64,000 bases of DNA from Nocardia sp. NBC_01503 (GCF_036327755.1 NZ_CP109596.1:1984001-2048000); one strand, 5' to 3'. Shown: positions 45,600 through 55,097, counted from the first letter of the stretch. Numbers and translations: made by a program. Notes: a model not told the origin generated them from the sequence alone.

Positions 45600-46271
45600 G
45601 TGCTGGAACCGAATGGACCACTGCCGCCGGAAATCTACTGGCGCCGTCGCCTGGTCGCGATCGGCGCGATCGCGGTCGCCCTGCTACTGGTGCTCTGGGT
45701 GGCCTTCGCGCTACTGCGCAGCGGCGGTGGCGAGGAGAAGAAGGCCGATGCCAAGGCACCCACCTCCGCCCCGGGCGCGACCAACAAACCCGCCGGGAGC
45801 TCCTCGGGCGCCCCCGATTCGGGTTCGGCCAAACCGTCGGCCCCGGTCGGCGGCAACGCGGCGCCGGTCGCGGGCGCTGCCCAGTGCTCGGATCAATCAC
45901 TGGCCGTGAAGGTGAATGTCGGACAGCCCACCTACAAGACCGGTGAACAGCCGATCTTCGGCATTGTCATCACCAATATCTCCAGCTCGGCGTGCGAACG
46001 TGATATGGGTTCGGGGCTGCAACTGGTCTCGGTGCAATCGTTGGACGGTCAGCGCCGGCTCTGGGCCAGCACCGACTGCTACCCGGACGGTACGTCCGAT
46101 ATGCGCACCCTCATGCCCGGTCAGCAGGCGGCCTTCACCGTCACCTGGTCCGGGGCCACCTCCCAGCCCGGCTGCGCCGGCGAGCGCGTCCCCGTGCCGG
46201 CGGGCCCCTACACCGTTGTGGCCCAACTGGGTTCGGTGCGCAGCGCACCGGAACCCTTCAATATCGCCTGA
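45600..46271 (+). CDS. Single-pass membrane protein, Rv3587c-like
   Basis: 223 aa from the GTG at 45600. It has a short cytoplasmic part (PPEIYWRRR), one membrane segment (LVAIGAIAVALLLVLWVAFALL), a Pro/Ala/Ser linker to about residue 95, and an extracellular beta-rich domain with C96, C131 (SSSACERDMG), C155 and C187 that could form two disulfides. The order mutY-canB-this gene matches Rv3589-Rv3588c-Rv3587c. The function is unknown, presumably cell-envelope. It converges on radA across a strong terminator. Confidence 0.85.
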   Translation: MLEPNGPLPPEIYWRRRLVAIGAIAVALLLVLWVAFALLRSGGGEEKKADAKAPTSAPGATNKPAGSSSGAPDSGSAKPSAPVGGNAAPVAGAAQCSDQSLAVKVNVGQPTYKTGEQPIFGIVITNISSSACERDMGSGLQLVSVQSLDGQRRLWASTDCYPDGTSDMRTLMPGQQAAFTVTWSGATSQPGCAGERVPVPAGPYTVVAQLGSVRSAPEPFNIA

Positions 46272-46323
46272 CCGGGCGCCCGAAGATCACCTGACAGCGC
46301 ACTCGCCCAACGTTTTTCAGCAC

Positions 46324-46352
46324 GAAGGCCGGACCCGGCGGGTCCGGCCTTC
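46324..46352. terminator. Bidirectional terminator
   Basis: GAAGGCCGGACCC and GGGTCCGGCCTTC form a perfect 13-bp stem with loop GGC, between the convergent Rv3587c-like gene and radA. Confidence 0.9.
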
Positions 46353-46376
46353 GCCGTTGGCGCGGGAGGACTCTCG

Positions 46377-47786
46377 TCAGTCCTCGTCGGCCCCCGCCTT
46401 CGCCCGCGCGCGCCGCGGATGCCGGAGTCCGCTGGCGGCAAGGGCCGCACTGAGATCCGCGACCTCGTGCACCTTCATGCTGCGCCCCGCCCGATCCACA
46501 CCGACCGGAACCAGCGCCTCGGTGAAACCCAACCGCTCGGCCTCGGCCAGGCGGCGGGTCAACCCGGTCACCTGGCGAACCTCACCCGCGAGCCCCACCT
46601 CACCGAGCACCACCATGCCCGGCCGTAGCGCGTGGTCCTGACTCGCGCTCGCGATGGCAAGGGCGACAGCCAGATCCGCTGCGGGCTCGGTGAGCCGCAT
46701 ACCGCCTACGGTCGCGGCGTAGACGTCCTGCTTACCCACATAGACCCCACAGCGGCTCTGCAGGACAGCCAGGACCATGGAAACGCGGTTGTAGTCCAGC
46801 CCGCTCACCGCGCGCCGCGGTGCGGGCACCTGGGTATCGACGGTGAGCCCCTGCACCTCACCCAGCATCGGCCGCTTACCGTCCATGGCGACCGTGACCG
46901 CGGTGCCCGGCACGGCCGCGCCCCGGTGATGCAGGAACAGCCCGGAAGGATCGTCCACACAGGCGATTCCGGCCTCGCGCATCTCGAAGCAGCCCACCTC
47001 GTCGGTGCTGCCGAACCGGTTCTTGACCCCGCGCACCATGCGCAGTGTCGAATGCTTGTCCCCCTCGAACTGCAGCACCACATCCACCAGATGTTCGAGG
47101 GTGCGCGGACCCGCCACCGAACCGTCCTTGGTGACATGTCCGACCAGCAGCACCGCGATACCGGTCGCCTTGGCCAGTGAGGTGAGCGCCGCCGTCACCG
47201 AGCGCACCTGGGTGACACCGCCGATCACCCCGTCCACATCCGCGGCCAGCATGGTCTGCACCGAATCGACCACCAGCAGCGTCGGCCGCACCTGTTCGAC
47301 ATGCCCGAGAATCGTGGCCAGATCGGATTCGGCCGCCAGATACACCTTCTCGTGCACCGCGCCCGTGCGATCGGCCCGCAAGCGCACCTGCCCCGCCGAC
47401 TCCTCCGCGGTCACGTACAGCGCGATCTCATCGCGCGCCCGCGCCCACCGATGCGACACCTCGAGCAGCAGCGTCGACTTCCCGACCCCCGGCTCCCCGG
47501 AGAGCAGCACCACCGATCCGGGCACGATGCCTCCGCCCAGCACCCGGTCCAACTCCGACACACCCGTGGTGCGCGCGAAGGTGGTCTTGGAGTCGATATT
47601 CGAAATAGGTGTGGCCGCCGTACTCGGCAGCATGGCTCGCCGACCCGCGGCCCCCGCCCCCGTGGCCGCGGCGGCCGCCACCTCCTCGACCGTGCCCCAC
47701 GCCTCGCACGCCGGACACCGCCCCACCCATTTGGCGACCTCATTCGCGCAATCAGCGCACCGATACAGCGATTTCACCTTGGCCAC
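46377..47786 (-). CDS. radA: DNA repair protein RadA
   Basis: 469 aa RecA-like branch-migration helicase. The N-terminal zinc finger is YRCADCANEVAKWVGRCPACEAW, Walker A is LSGEPGVGKSTLL, the RadA-specific motif is GVKNRFGSTDEVG, and the C-terminal Lon-like domain ends near residue 455. It helps process recombination intermediates. In M. tuberculosis disA, which makes c-di-AMP and is inhibited by RadA, sits next to radA; here the space after radA holds only a terminator. The upstream 312-base gap carries a hairpin element. Confidence 0.95.
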   Translation of the reverse strand: MAKVKSLYRCADCANEVAKWVGRCPACEAWGTVEEVAAAAATGAGAAGRRAMLPSTAATPISNIDSKTTFARTTGVSELDRVLGGGIVPGSVVLLSGEPGVGKSTLLLEVSHRWARARDEIALYVTAEESAGQVRLRADRTGAVHEKVYLAAESDLATILGHVEQVRPTLLVVDSVQTMLAADVDGVIGGVTQVRSVTAALTSLAKATGIAVLLVGHVTKDGSVAGPRTLEHLVDVVLQFEGDKHSTLRMVRGVKNRFGSTDEVGCFEMREAGIACVDDPSGLFLHHRGAAVPGTAVTVAMDGKRPMLGEVQGLTVDTQVPAPRRAVSGLDYNRVSMVLAVLQSRCGVYVGKQDVYAATVGGMRLTEPAADLAVALAIASASQDHALRPGMVVLGEVGLAGEVRQVTGLTRRLAEAERLGFTEALVPVGVDRAGRSMKVHEVADLSAALAASGLRHPRRARAKAGADED

Positions 47787-47902
47787 GCGCGCAGCCTAAT
47801 AACCGCCCCCGACAGAAACCCGCAGCGTGTGCGGCGGGCCATCGGCGCGCATTCCGACACGCCCGGCAAACCCGCACTCGGGATATTTCCCCCCGAAAAA
47901 CA

Positions 47903-47938
47903 ACCGCACCCGCCTCGAATATCCGAAGCGGGTGCGGT
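47903..47938. terminator. Hairpin downstream of lpqE
   Basis: ACCGCACCCGC pairs perfectly with GCGGGTGCGGT; the 14-base centre is partly self-complementary. It sits between the hairpin element and the radA promoter region. Confidence 0.7.
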
Positions 47939-47978
47939 GCAAGCGAATTGCGTTCACGCCCGACAACTTCCGCCCAAT

Positions 47979-48070
47979 GTCGCGGCCCGCCCCCGGTTCT
48001 GGACTGACCGGAGCGGGAAGCGAAGCGGAGGAGCGGAGGGAGGGAAGAACCGGGGTTACAGGGCCGCGAC
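47979..48070 (+). repeat. Three-copy hairpin element, copy 1
   Basis: Outer stem GTCGCGGCCC (47979-47988) with GGGCCGCGAC (48061-48070). Inner stem CCCCGGTTCT (47991-48000) with AGAACCGGGG (48046-48055). Loop 48001-48045 is purine-rich. A 5-base bulge TTACA lies on the right side. It is located immediately after lpqE (minus strand). Confidence 0.88.
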
Positions 48071-48098
48071 CCGCCGTAGCGGAGCGGAGGCCGACAAC

Positions 48099-48749
48099 TC
48101 AGTGGCCGGACTTGGTCTCGGACTTGGCGGGCTCGGGGCGGGGGTTGTTCGAACCGGCGTCGACCGGAACGTTCACCACGACGGTGCCCGCCTCCTTGAA
48201 GATGAAGGTGACCGGGTAGGTCAGGCCGGGGGTGACGTCCTTGGTCAGCCCGGTGACCTCGACCAGCAGCGGCTTCTGGTTCGGGTCCGAGGTCTTGTCG
48301 CTCGCGGCCTCGGTGCCGTGCTCGGCGGGCGCGGTGGTGGTGGCACCGTGCTCGTCCTTGGCGGCGGTGGACAGGTCCGAGACCAGGGTCGCCTGCGCCT
48401 TGATCTCGGCCTTGCCGTTGATCTTCACCTGACCCAGGTCGGTGGTGATGCTCACCAGCTCGTCCGGGGTGGCCTCGCCGAGGTTGGCGGCGCTGAACGC
48501 GAGAACGGCCTTACCGCCCTTGGCGTTGTCGTACTGCTCGGTCTGCGGCAGCAGGAACCGGACGTCGCGCAGGGCGACCTTGCCGACGTTGGCGGAGTTG
48601 CCATTCACGGCCGCCACCTGGTGTGCGGTCTGCGAGATCTGACCGGCGCCGCAACCCGTCAACGCGAGCACCGCGCCCGCAGCGAGTGCAGCAACCGTCA
48701 TGGCACGCCTGCGCGTCTTGGACGCGGTGGTGGCTTTCAGGGCAGTCAC
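48099..48749 (-). CDS. lpqE: LpqE-like lipoprotein
   Basis: 216 aa from the GTG at 48749: the upstream ATG GAG GAA codons double as the ribosome-binding site (GGAGGA, 7 bases before the GTG). The signal peptide RRRAMTVAALAAGAVLALTGC ends in the lipobox LTGC. The mature domain is a beta-sandwich copper-chaperone-like fold typical of LpqE (VALRDVRFLLP ... TYPVTFIFKEAGTVVVNVPV). The gene neighbours radA and is divergent from carD, as M. tuberculosis lpqE (Rv3584) does. The role is unknown, on the outer membrane-facing side of the cell envelope. Confidence 0.85.
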   Translation of the reverse strand: MTALKATTASKTRRRAMTVAALAAGAVLALTGCGAGQISQTAHQVAAVNGNSANVGKVALRDVRFLLPQTEQYDNAKGGKAVLAFSAANLGEATPDELVSITTDLGQVKINGKAEIKAQATLVSDLSTAAKDEHGATTTAPAEHGTEAASDKTSDPNQKPLLVEVTGLTKDVTPGLTYPVTFIFKEAGTVVVNVPVDAGSNNPRPEPAKSETKSGH

Positions 48750-49542
<793 letters not shown>

Positions 49543-49544
49543 TC

Positions 49545-50267
49545 GTGAACGCATCACACGGTGAAAGCCGTGTTGTAGCGCTGGTTCCTGCCGCTGGCAT
49601 GGGCGTGCGCCTGGGTGAGAACAGGCCCAAGGCGTTCGTTCCGGTCGGCGGCAGTCCCATGCTCGCACTCGCTGTGGCAGGTCTGATCGCCTCCGGGTCC
49701 GTCGATGAAGTTGTGGTTATGGTGCCCGCCGAACTCGTCGACGAGACCCGCGCGCTGCTGCCCGTCTCCGATACCCCGGTGCACGTCGTGCCCGGGGGCG
49801 CCGAGCGCACCGACTCCGTTCGGGCCGGGCTCGATGCCGCACCCGATGCCACCTTCGTACTGGTGCACGATGCCGCCCGCGCCCTGACTCCGCCCGCGCT
49901 GATCGCCCGCGTGGTGGCCGAGTTGCGCGCGGGCGCGCAGGCCGTGATTCCGGCACTGCCCGTCACCGACACCATCAAATCCGTGGATGTCACGGGCGCG
50001 GTGACCGGGACCCCGGACCGGGCCGAATTGCGCGCCATTCAAACTCCGCAGGGCTTCGAGGCGCGGCTGCTGCGCGCGGCCTATGCCACCGGCACCCAGG
50101 CGACCGATGACGCGGGTCTGGTCGAGTTGCTCGGCGCGACCGTGCGCACGGTGCCCGGTGACGCATTGGCTTTCAAGATCACCACGCCACTCGATCTGGT
50201 GCTCGCCAATACACTGGTGGCGCAGGGCAGTTCGAACGGAGACCGGGAGGCGGTGACAACGCGATGA
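49545..50267 (+). CDS. ispD: 2-C-methyl-D-erythritol 4-phosphate cytidylyltransferase IspD
   Basis: 240 aa enzyme of the MEP isoprenoid pathway that forms CDP-methylerythritol. The nucleotide-binding [27 protein letters not shown] is at the N-terminus; [24 protein letters not shown] and [18 protein letters not shown] follow. GTG start 2 bases after the carD stop. The stop overlaps the ispF ATG (ATGA). The order carD-ispD-ispF matches Rv3583c-Rv3581c. Confidence 0.95.
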   Translation: MNASHGESRVVALVPAAGMGVRLGENRPKAFVPVGGSPMLALAVAGLIASGSVDEVVVMVPAELVDETRALLPVSDTPVHVVPGGAERTDSVRAGLDAAPDATFVLVHDAARALTPPALIARVVAELRAGAQAVIPALPVTDTIKSVDVTGAVTGTPDRAELRAIQTPQGFEARLLRAAYATGTQATDDAGLVELLGATVRTVPGDALAFKITTPLDLVLANTLVAQGSSNGDREAVTTR

Positions 50268-50749
50268 TCGACCCCACCGCCATGCGGGTGGGCATCGGCA
50301 GCGATGTGCACCCGATCCAGCCCGGCCGCGACTGCTGGATGGCCGGACTGCTCTTCGACGGTGACAGCGGCTGCGAAGGCCACTCCGATGGCGATGTCGC
50401 CGCGCACGCGCTGTGCGACGCGCTGCTCTCCGCCGCAGGTCTCGGCGATGTCGGCGCGATATTCGGCACCGGCCGTCCCGAATGGGAAGGCGTCTCCGGC
50501 GCGGCCATGTTGAAGGAAGTCCGGCGGCTGCTGGATGAGTCCGGATTCACAATTGTCAATGCGGCTGTACAAGTAATTGGTAATCGTCCCAAGATCGGTC
50601 CGCGCCGCGCCGAGGCACAAAAGGTACTGGGCGAAATTCTGGGCGCACCGGTTTCGGTCTCCGGCACCACGACCGACGGCCTGGGGCTCACCGGTCGCGG
50701 CGAAGGTGTGGCATCGGTCGCCACCGCACTCCTGTGTTGTCGCCTCTGA
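50264..50749 (+). CDS. ispF: 2-C-methyl-D-erythritol 2,4-cyclodiphosphate synthase IspF
   Basis: 161 aa MEP pathway enzyme that cyclises CDP-ME-2-phosphate. Metal ligands are in GIGSDVHPI (Asp and His) and the second His is in [15 protein letters not shown]; the Thr-rich [15 protein letters not shown] closes the C-terminus. The active sites lie between the subunits of a trimer. Overlaps ispD by 4 bases. It is followed, 13 bases after its stop, by copy 2 of the hairpin element, then cysS. Confidence 0.96.
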   Translation: MIDPTAMRVGIGSDVHPIQPGRDCWMAGLLFDGDSGCEGHSDGDVAAHALCDALLSAAGLGDVGAIFGTGRPEWEGVSGAAMLKEVRRLLDESGFTIVNAAVQVIGNRPKIGPRRAEAQKVLGEILGAPVSVSGTTTDGLGLTGRGEGVASVATALLCCRL

Positions 50750-50762
50750 CGAATTCCCCAAA

Positions 50763-50857
50763 GGTTCGCGGCCGTCTCGCTTCTGGACTGAGTGGAGCGG
50801 GGGAGCGAAGCGGAGGAGCGGAGGGAGGGAAGAAGCGAGACTCCCAGGCCGCGAACC
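50763..50857 (+). repeat. Three-copy hairpin element, copy 2
   Basis: Outer stem GGTTCGCGGCC (50763-50773) with GGCCGCGAACC (50847-50857). Inner stem GTCTCGCTTCT (50774-50784) with AGAAGCGAGAC (50831-50841). All 22 pairs are perfect. A 5-base bulge TCCCA lies on the right. The loop 50785-50830 differs from copy 3 at one base. Confidence 0.92.
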
Positions 50858-50905
50858 TCGCGCCGCCGCAGGCGGTGCAAGAAAATACAGCCATATCTCA
50901 CCAGC

Positions 50906-50911
50906 TAGGAT
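50906..50911 (+). promoter_or_regulatory. Putative -10 element of cysS, leaderless-type spacing
   Basis: TAGGAT ends 8 bases before the GTG start of cysS and no Shine-Dalgarno sequence separates them. A transcript starting at or next to the GTG would be leaderless. Confidence 0.5.
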
Positions 50912-50919
50912 GCTCTGTC

Positions 50920-52320
50920 GTGACTCTGCGCCTTTTCGACACCGAGACGCGGACCCTGCGTGAATTCACGCCGCTGGTCCCCGGCCACGCTTCGGTGTAC
51001 CTGTGTGGCGCTACCGTGCAGGGCGAACCCCACATCGGACATGTGCGCAGTGGCGTCGCCTTCGACGTGCTGCGACGGTGGTTGTCCGCCAATGGTTTCG
51101 ATGTGGCCTTCATCCGCAATGTCACCGATATCGACGACAAGATCCTGAACAAGGCCGCCGAGCACGGGCGGCCCTGGTGGGAGTGGGCGGCCACGCACGA
51201 GCGCGCCTTCGACCGCGCCTACGAGACCCTCGGCGTACTGCCGCCCTCGGCCGAGCCGCGCGCCACCGGACACATCACCCAGATGGTGCGGATGATGGAG
51301 CGGCTCATCGAGCGCGGGCACGCCTACCCGTCCGAGGGCAATGTCTACTTCGACGTCCTGAGCTTCCCGGACTACGGCAAACTCTCCGGGCACAAGCTCG
51401 ACGATGTGCATCAGGGCGAGAGCGCCGGTAAGGGCAAGAAGGACGCGCGCGACTTCACGCTGTGGAAGGCCGCCAAACCGGGTGAGCCGAGCTGGCCGTC
51501 GCCGTGGGGTCCGGGACGCCCGGGCTGGCATTTGGAATGCTCCGCCATGGCCGAGTTCTATCTCGGTGCGGAATTCGATATTCATTGCGGCGGAATGGAT
51601 TTGATTTTCCCGCACCATGAGAACGAAATCGCGCAGTCGCAGGCGGCCGGGGATGGATTCGCCCGCTACTGGCTGCACAACGGCTGGGTGACGCTCAGCG
51701 GCGAGAAGATGTCGAAATCGCTCGGCAATACGCTCTCCATTCCGGCGGTGCTGGAGCGGGTCGGCGTGCGCGCGGTGGAGTTGCGGTTCTATCTGGGCAG
51801 TGCGGGCTACCGGTCCATGCTGGAGTACTCCGATAAGGCGCTCTCCGAGGCCGCGGCCTCCTATCAGCGCATCGAATCGTTCGTACTGCGGGTCGGCGAG
51901 CGCGCGGGCGAGGTTCCGGTCGGCGGGTGGACACCCGGCTTCGCCGAGGCCCTCGACGACGATCTCGGAGTTCCCAAGGCGCTGGCCGAGATTCACGGCG
52001 CGGTGAACGAGGGCAACAAGGCCCTGGACGCCGACGACCTCGATACCGCTCGCACGCTCGCCGGGCAGGTACGCGGCATGCTCGGAATCCTCGGCGTCGA
52101 TCCGCTCGATCCGCACTGGGCCGCACCGGCCGACTCGTCCGCGGCCATCGCGGCCCTGGATGTGCTGATCGGCGCGGAGCTGGAGCGGCGGCAACGGGCC
52201 CGGGCCGATAAGGACTGGGGAGCGGCCGATGCGGTGCGAGATCGGCTCAAGGCGGCGGGCGTTGAGGTCACCGACACCCCGCGCGGACCGGAATGGGCAT
52301 TGACCAAGGACCAAAGCTGA
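50920..52320 (+). CDS. cysS: Cysteinyl-tRNA synthetase
   Basis: 466 aa class I synthetase that charges tRNA-Cys. The HIGH motif is PHIGHV near residue 38, the KMSKS loop is EKMSKSLGN near residue 268, and zinc-site residues are near YLCGATV (Cys), CSAMAEF and HHENEIAQS. The GTG at 50920 begins the family N-terminus [16 protein letters not shown]. It is preceded by a -10-like TAGGAT and by copy 2 of the hairpin element, so it has its own promoter after the ispDF genes. Confidence 0.96.
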   Translation: MTLRLFDTETRTLREFTPLVPGHASVYLCGATVQGEPHIGHVRSGVAFDVLRRWLSANGFDVAFIRNVTDIDDKILNKAAEHGRPWWEWAATHERAFDRAYETLGVLPPSAEPRATGHITQMVRMMERLIERGHAYPSEGNVYFDVLSFPDYGKLSGHKLDDVHQGESAGKGKKDARDFTLWKAAKPGEPSWPSPWGPGRPGWHLECSAMAEFYLGAEFDIHCGGMDLIFPHHENEIAQSQAAGDGFARYWLHNGWVTLSGEKMSKSLGNTLSIPAVLERVGVRAVELRFYLGSAGYRSMLEYSDKALSEAAASYQRIESFVLRVGERAGEVPVGGWTPGFAEALDDDLGVPKALAEIHGAVNEGNKALDADDLDTARTLAGQVRGMLGILGVDPLDPHWAAPADSSAAIAALDVLIGAELERRQRARADKDWGAADAVRDRLKAAGVEVTDTPRGPEWALTKDQS

Positions 52321-52322
52321 AC

Positions 52323-52343
52323 TCGGCCGGGATATCCGGCCGA
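52323..52343 (+). terminator. Short hairpin after cysS
   Basis: TCGGCCGG and CCGGCCGA pair around GATAT, starting 3 bases after the cysS stop. Confidence 0.65.
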
Positions 52344-52584
52344 ACCGGTCTCGAACCACTCGAGGCGAATTCGACGCGGCGTACCCGCCGGGTCGAACAC
52401 CTGCCCGCACGGGCAGCACAAGCACGGCCCCCGGTGACGGCATGGACGCCGCCGGGCGGCACAGATAGGGGCGCAGCCGTTCGCTGCGCCGACCGGATGC
52501 AGGTATCCCGCATGATCGACGTGGCGCGGGTTCTCCCGTGACCGGCCGACTGCGGGATATCCGCGTAATACGGAAGGCGAAGTA

Positions 52585-53568
52585 ATGGCAGGCAATTCAC
52601 AGCGACGCGGTGCGATTCGGAAGACCGGCACCAAGAAGGGGCAGGTCGTCGGCTCCGGCGGTAAGCGCCGCCGGGGACTCGAGGGCAAGGGCGCGACCCC
52701 GCCCGCTGTGGAGCGCACCAAGCATCCCGCCGCCAAGCGCGCCAAGGCCGCGGCCAAGGCGGCCTCGGCGGCGACCACGGCGCGCGGCCGCAATGCGAGC
52801 CGCCCGATCCCGGGGCGCAAGGACAACGAGGGCCCGGAGTTGGTGCTCGGCCGCAATCCGGTGGTGGAGTGCCTGCGCGCCGGGGTGCCCGCGACCGCGC
52901 TGTACGTCGCCGTCGGCACCGAGAACGACGACCGGCTCACCGAGGCCGTCAAGATCGCCGCCGATACCGGCATCTCGATTCTGGAGCTGCCGCGCACCGA
53001 CCTCGACAAGATGAGCCATAACGCGATGCACCAGGGCTTGGCCCTGCAGGTGCCGCCGTACCGGTACGCGCATCCGGACGATCTGGTGGAGCGGGTGCGC
53101 GCCTCGGGCGAACCCGCCCTGCTGGTGGCGCTGGACAATATCTCCGATCCGCGCAATCTCGGTGCGGTCATCCGCTCGGTGGCGGCGTTCGGCGGGCACG
53201 GCGTGGTGATTCCGCAGCGCCGCAGTGCCAGTGTCACGGCGGTCGCGTGGCGCACCAGTGCGGGTGCGGCGGCCCGGCTGCCCGTCGCCCGTGCCACCAA
53301 TCTGACTCGTACGCTGAAGGATTGGGCCAACCAGGGCTATCAGATCGTCGGCCTGGACGCGGGTGGCGATACCCATCTGGACGAATTCGACGGCAGCACA
53401 CCGACGGTCATCGTCGTCGGCTCCGAGGGCAAGGGACTGTCGCGGCTGGTGCGCGAGACCTGCGACGCCATCATCAGCATTCCGATGGCGGGTCCGGTGG
53501 AGTCGCTCAACGCCTCCGTCGCGGCGGGCGTGGTGCTCGCCGATGTGGCCCGCCAGCGCCGAATCTAG
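52585..53568 (+). CDS. rlmB: 23S rRNA (guanosine-2'-O-)-methyltransferase RlmB-type (SpoU/TrmH family)
   Basis: 327 aa. The first 85 residues form a basic Lys/Arg/Gly/Ala-rich extension ([20 protein letters not shown] ...), usual in actinobacterial members and probably RNA-binding. The SpoU_sub_bind domain follows ([22 protein letters not shown]). The SpoU methyltransferase domain carries the knot motifs [32 protein letters not shown] and [18 protein letters not shown]. Same position after cysS as Rv3579c. It methylates a 23S rRNA guanosine 2'-OH; the exact site is not shown by sequence. Confidence 0.92.
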   Translation: MAGNSQRRGAIRKTGTKKGQVVGSGGKRRRGLEGKGATPPAVERTKHPAAKRAKAAAKAASAATTARGRNASRPIPGRKDNEGPELVLGRNPVVECLRAGVPATALYVAVGTENDDRLTEAVKIAADTGISILELPRTDLDKMSHNAMHQGLALQVPPYRYAHPDDLVERVRASGEPALLVALDNISDPRNLGAVIRSVAAFGGHGVVIPQRRSASVTAVAWRTSAGAAARLPVARATNLTRTLKDWANQGYQIVGLDAGGDTHLDEFDGSTPTVIVVGSEGKGLSRLVRETCDAIISIPMAGPVESLNASVAAGVVLADVARQRRI

Positions 53569-53619
53569 GCGGAAACCGCGAGTGGGTACGAAACCCGCTG
53601 CGGGAAAATAGCATTCACG

Positions 53620-53653
53620 AAACGCCCCGCTCCCCGCCCGGAGCGGGGCGTTT
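53620..53653 (+). terminator. Strong terminator after rlmB
   Basis: AAACGCCCCGCTCC pairs perfectly with GGAGCGGGGCGTTT around a 6-base loop. Confidence 0.9.
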
Positions 53654-53744
53654 GCGGTATTGGACCCATGACCGGGCGAAGTGACGCGGGGCAAGACCGC
53701 GCGTCCGCATGCCCCGGAGCGGGTGCTGAACGTAAAATCACGCT

Positions 53745-54023
53745 GTGGTGATCCCTCAGCAGCCCATCGGCGCACCTACCGAGCACGAGAATGCGACGGC
53801 GGTGTTGCTATTGGGAGCGCTCAGCGTGTTCTGCTGTGGCGCACTGGGGCCGGTGGCCTGGGCGCTCGGACGACGGGCGCTCAATGACATCGAGGCGTCC
53901 GGCGGCGCCTACGGCGGGCGCGTGCAGGTGATGGTCGGCTACGTACTGGGGATTATCGGGACCATCTTCATGGTGATCTTCGGAATCCTGTTCCTTCTCA
54001 TGGCCATCAGCGGAAAGGCTTGA
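53745..54023 (+). CDS. DUF4190 small membrane protein
   Basis: 92 aa with two membrane segments (AVLLLGALSVFCCGALGPVAWALG and VMVGYVLGIIGTIFMVIFGILFLLMAI) and the central GRRALNDIEASGGAYGGR motif of the DUF4190 family. The function is unknown. Two consecutive GTG codons (53745, 53748) could start it; TAAAAT at 53733-53738 ends 6 bases before, so the mRNA is probably leaderless. It converges on the enoyl-CoA hydratase gene. Confidence 0.85.
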   Translation: MVIPQQPIGAPTEHENATAVLLLGALSVFCCGALGPVAWALGRRALNDIEASGGAYGGRVQVMVGYVLGIIGTIFMVIFGILFLLMAISGKA

Positions 54024-54028
54024 GCCGC

Positions 54029-54060
54029 AAGCTCAGTCGAGGCCAAGCTCAGTCCAGGCC
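54029..54060. repeat. 16-bp tandem duplication over the enoyl-CoA hydratase stop
   Basis: AAGCTCAGTCGAGGCC is followed directly by AAGCTCAGTCCAGGCC, differing at one base. On the minus strand this repeats the last codons (GLD) and the stop TGA of the hydratase gene. Confidence 0.85.
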
Positions 54061-54861
54061 GGGGCGGGGTTCGCCGCCGGTGACCGCATCCCAGGCCGGC
54101 CATTCGGTGCTGACGCTGCCGGTCCACTTGGGTGAGCGGCGGTCCTTGAGCGCGGCCACGCCCTCGCCGCCGTCGGTGCTCTTGGCCACGTAGTCGTTGA
54201 GTTCGGTCTCCAGGCGACCGACCGTCTCCGGGGTCATGGTGGGGGCCTCCCACAGCAGCCGTTTGGACAGCGCGACGGGCAGCGGGGCCGAACCGTGCGC
54301 GATATCGTGCGCCACCGCCAGCGCGGTCGGCAACACCTCGCCGGCGGGCAGACAGGAGTTGGCCACGCCGAGCGCACGAGCTTCGTCACCGTCGAAGGTG
54401 CGGCCGGTGAGCAGCAGATCGGCGGCATTGGCGCTGCCGATCAGCCGGGGCAGCGTCCAATGCGCGTACCCGTCGGCGAGCGCACCGCGGCGGACCTGGT
54501 TGAGCCCGTACACCGCATCGCGCGCCACGTACCGCAGATCGCACTGCAGCGCGATCTCCAGCCCGATCCCGACCGCATGCCCGTTCACCGCGGCGATGAC
54601 CGGCTTGCGGATCCGGAACGGCGGCGGATCGATGAGCCCGTTCACCTCACCGACCTTCAACGACAGATCCGCGCCCGCGCAGAAGGCGGGCGGGGTACCC
54701 GTGATGACGACCGCGCCGATGGCGTCCTCGGTATCGCAGCGCCGCAGCGCCACCCCCAGCGCCGACGCCATCGCCGGGGTGAGCGCGTTCTGCTGAGCGG
54801 GCCGATTGAGCGTGAGTACGGCGACCCCATCGGACACGTCTACATGCAGTTCCGAGCTCAT
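54049..54861 (-). CDS. Enoyl-CoA hydratase/isomerase family protein
   Basis: 270 aa from the ATG at 54861. Crotonase fold with VAVLTLNRPAQQNALTPAMASAL, the oxyanion-hole segment GTPPAFCAGADLSLKVG and VIAAVNGHAVGIGLEIALQCDLRY. The position of the catalytic Glu of hydratases is not clear from sequence alone, so hydratase, isomerase or another crotonase activity are all possible. The C-terminus ends in a duplicated stop region. It runs in the same direction as the acyl-CoA dehydrogenase at 55098, with a hairpin element between. Confidence 0.87.
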   Translation of the reverse strand: MSSELHVDVSDGVAVLTLNRPAQQNALTPAMASALGVALRRCDTEDAIGAVVITGTPPAFCAGADLSLKVGEVNGLIDPPPFRIRKPVIAAVNGHAVGIGLEIALQCDLRYVARDAVYGLNQVRRGALADGYAHWTLPRLIGSANAADLLLTGRTFDGDEARALGVANSCLPAGEVLPTALAVAHDIAHGSAPLPVALSKRLLWEAPTMTPETVGRLETELNDYVAKSTDGGEGVAALKDRRSPKWTGSVSTEWPAWDAVTGGEPRPGLD

Positions 54862-54980
54862 GCCCCGAAATCCTAGTGCAACCCCACCCACCCCCGCCGC
54901 CGATCAAGCCCCTCATCACCCCTCGTACCACCAGCCCCCGTCCTGCCCTTCGCAACCCCACCCCCATACGACCCCGCTCA

Positions 54981-55073
54981 GTCGCGGCCCGCCCCCGGTC
55001 TGGACTGAGTGGAGCGGGGGAGCGCAGCGGAGGAGCGGAGGGAGGGAAGAGCGGGGGTCACGAGGGCCGCGAC
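54981..55073 (+). repeat. Three-copy hairpin element, copy 3
   Basis: Outer stem GTCGCGGCCC (54981-54990) with GGGCCGCGAC (55064-55073). Inner stem CCCCCGGTCT (54992-55001) with AGAGCGGGGG (55048-55057), one G-G mismatch. Loop 55002-55047. Right bulge TCACGA. It lies immediately after the acyl-CoA dehydrogenase gene (minus strand). Confidence 0.88.
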
Positions 55074-55097
55074 CCGCCGGAGCGGAGCGGAGGCAGA

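Larger units (their letters stand above)
47787..48098. other. 312-base gene-free stretch between lpqE and radA
   Basis: It holds a terminator-like hairpin (47903-47938) and copy 1 of the three-copy hairpin element (47979-48070). The radA promoter should lie in 47787-47900. Nothing else was recognised. Confidence 0.6.
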
